In this document: piece after piece, positions 63,955 through 64,000 of the stretch
Layout: each line of letters starts with the position of its first letter
How positions within the stretch are numbered: the stretch's first letter is position 1
NCBI RefSeq assembly: GCF_024622975.1
Contig: NZ_JANJZT010000020.1
Location: 1 to 64,000, forward strand
Direction of reading: 5' to 3'
Source: Blautia caecimuris
GTDB lineage: Bacteria > Bacillota > Clostridia > Lachnospirales > Lachnospiraceae
DNA length: 64,000 bases
Notes under the pieces: model-generated
Seen by the model: only the letters and a program-made list of their open reading frames with translations
Told to the model about the DNA's origin: nothing
The model's database searches: none
Position numbers and translations under genes: made by a program

Positions 63955-64000
63955 ATGTCAAAAGCAGATGTGATTGAAGTAGAAGGAACTGTACTGGAGA
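63955..64000 (+). CDS. infA: Translation initiation factor IF-1 (partial)
   Basis: Only the first 15 codons are in the window, MSKADVIEVEGTVLE, matching IF-1 N-termini. AGGAGG lies upstream, and the position after map is normal for this cluster. The gene continues beyond 64000. Confidence 0.9.
   Translation, partial: MSKADVIEVEGTVLE

Overview
The window is about 64 kb of a moderately low-GC, spore-forming Firmicute chromosome, most likely a gut Lachnospiraceae of the Blautia/Ruminococcus/Dorea type. The evidence is AddAB instead of RecBCD, the complete spoIIA operon and a spoVA operon, an alpha/beta-type SASP, strong AGGAGG ribosome binding sites, a T-box in front of valS, and an S10-spc ribosomal protein cluster running into secY-adk-map-infA. 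The genus is an inference. No rRNA, tRNA, CRISPR array, IS element or prophage gene was seen.

Layout. 1-7.6 kb: the end of an unidentified gene, then addB-addA (double-strand break repair). 7.6-9.1 kb (minus): an RsmF-like rRNA m5C methyltransferase. 9.1-16.2 kb: a sugar module of chvE-mmsA-mmsB (monosaccharide ABC importer), an AraR-type regulator and araA, behind a promoter surrounded by TGTACA operator-like sites. 16.4-18.7 kb: a PadR / DUF1700 / DUF4097 / PspC envelope-stress-like operon. 18.8-24.6 kb: small accessory genes (Uma2 nuclease, SASP, GNAT, nitroreductase, methyltransferase, YitT, two small membrane proteins, HIT, cytidine deaminase). 24.8-29.5 kb: a MacB/FtsX-type ABC transporter whose permease carries a coiled coil of about 500 residues. 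29.5-37.8 kb: T-box-valS, an LtaS-like phosphoglycerol transferase, folC behind a nested hairpin, a 50-residue ORF and a zinc-ribbon TPR membrane protein. 38.0-42.6 kb: spoIIAA-spoIIAB-sigF facing a spoVA operon on the minus strand in the unusual order AB-AC-AD-AE-AA. 42.7-46.5 kb: tcdA-murB-rapZ-whiA-HPr-like. 46.6-50.8 kb: a PAP2 phosphatase, a GH85 endoglycosidase gene broken by an internal deletion, and a SipW-like membrane protein without recognisable catalytic residues. 51.1-64 kb: a leader RNA and rpsJ-rplC-rplD-rplW-rplB-rpsS-rplV-rpsC-rplP-rpmC-rpsQ-rplN-rplX-rplE-rpsZ-rpsH-rplF-rplR-rpsE-rpmD-rplO-secY-adk-map-infA.

The observation most likely to be undescribed is a small RNA-like motif present four times, as two pairs that flank rpsH (58137-58235 and 58731-58825). 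Each copy has a conserved CUUAAYGA / GARUUUAG helix with a tandem G-A step. The outer helices of two copies differ in sequence yet still pair, and one inner base pair changes from U-A to C-G. Other notable points are a nested hairpin ending in a U-run that would hide the folC ribosome binding site, the 9-base microhomology at the GH85 deletion junction, and the displacement of spoVAA to the end of its operon.
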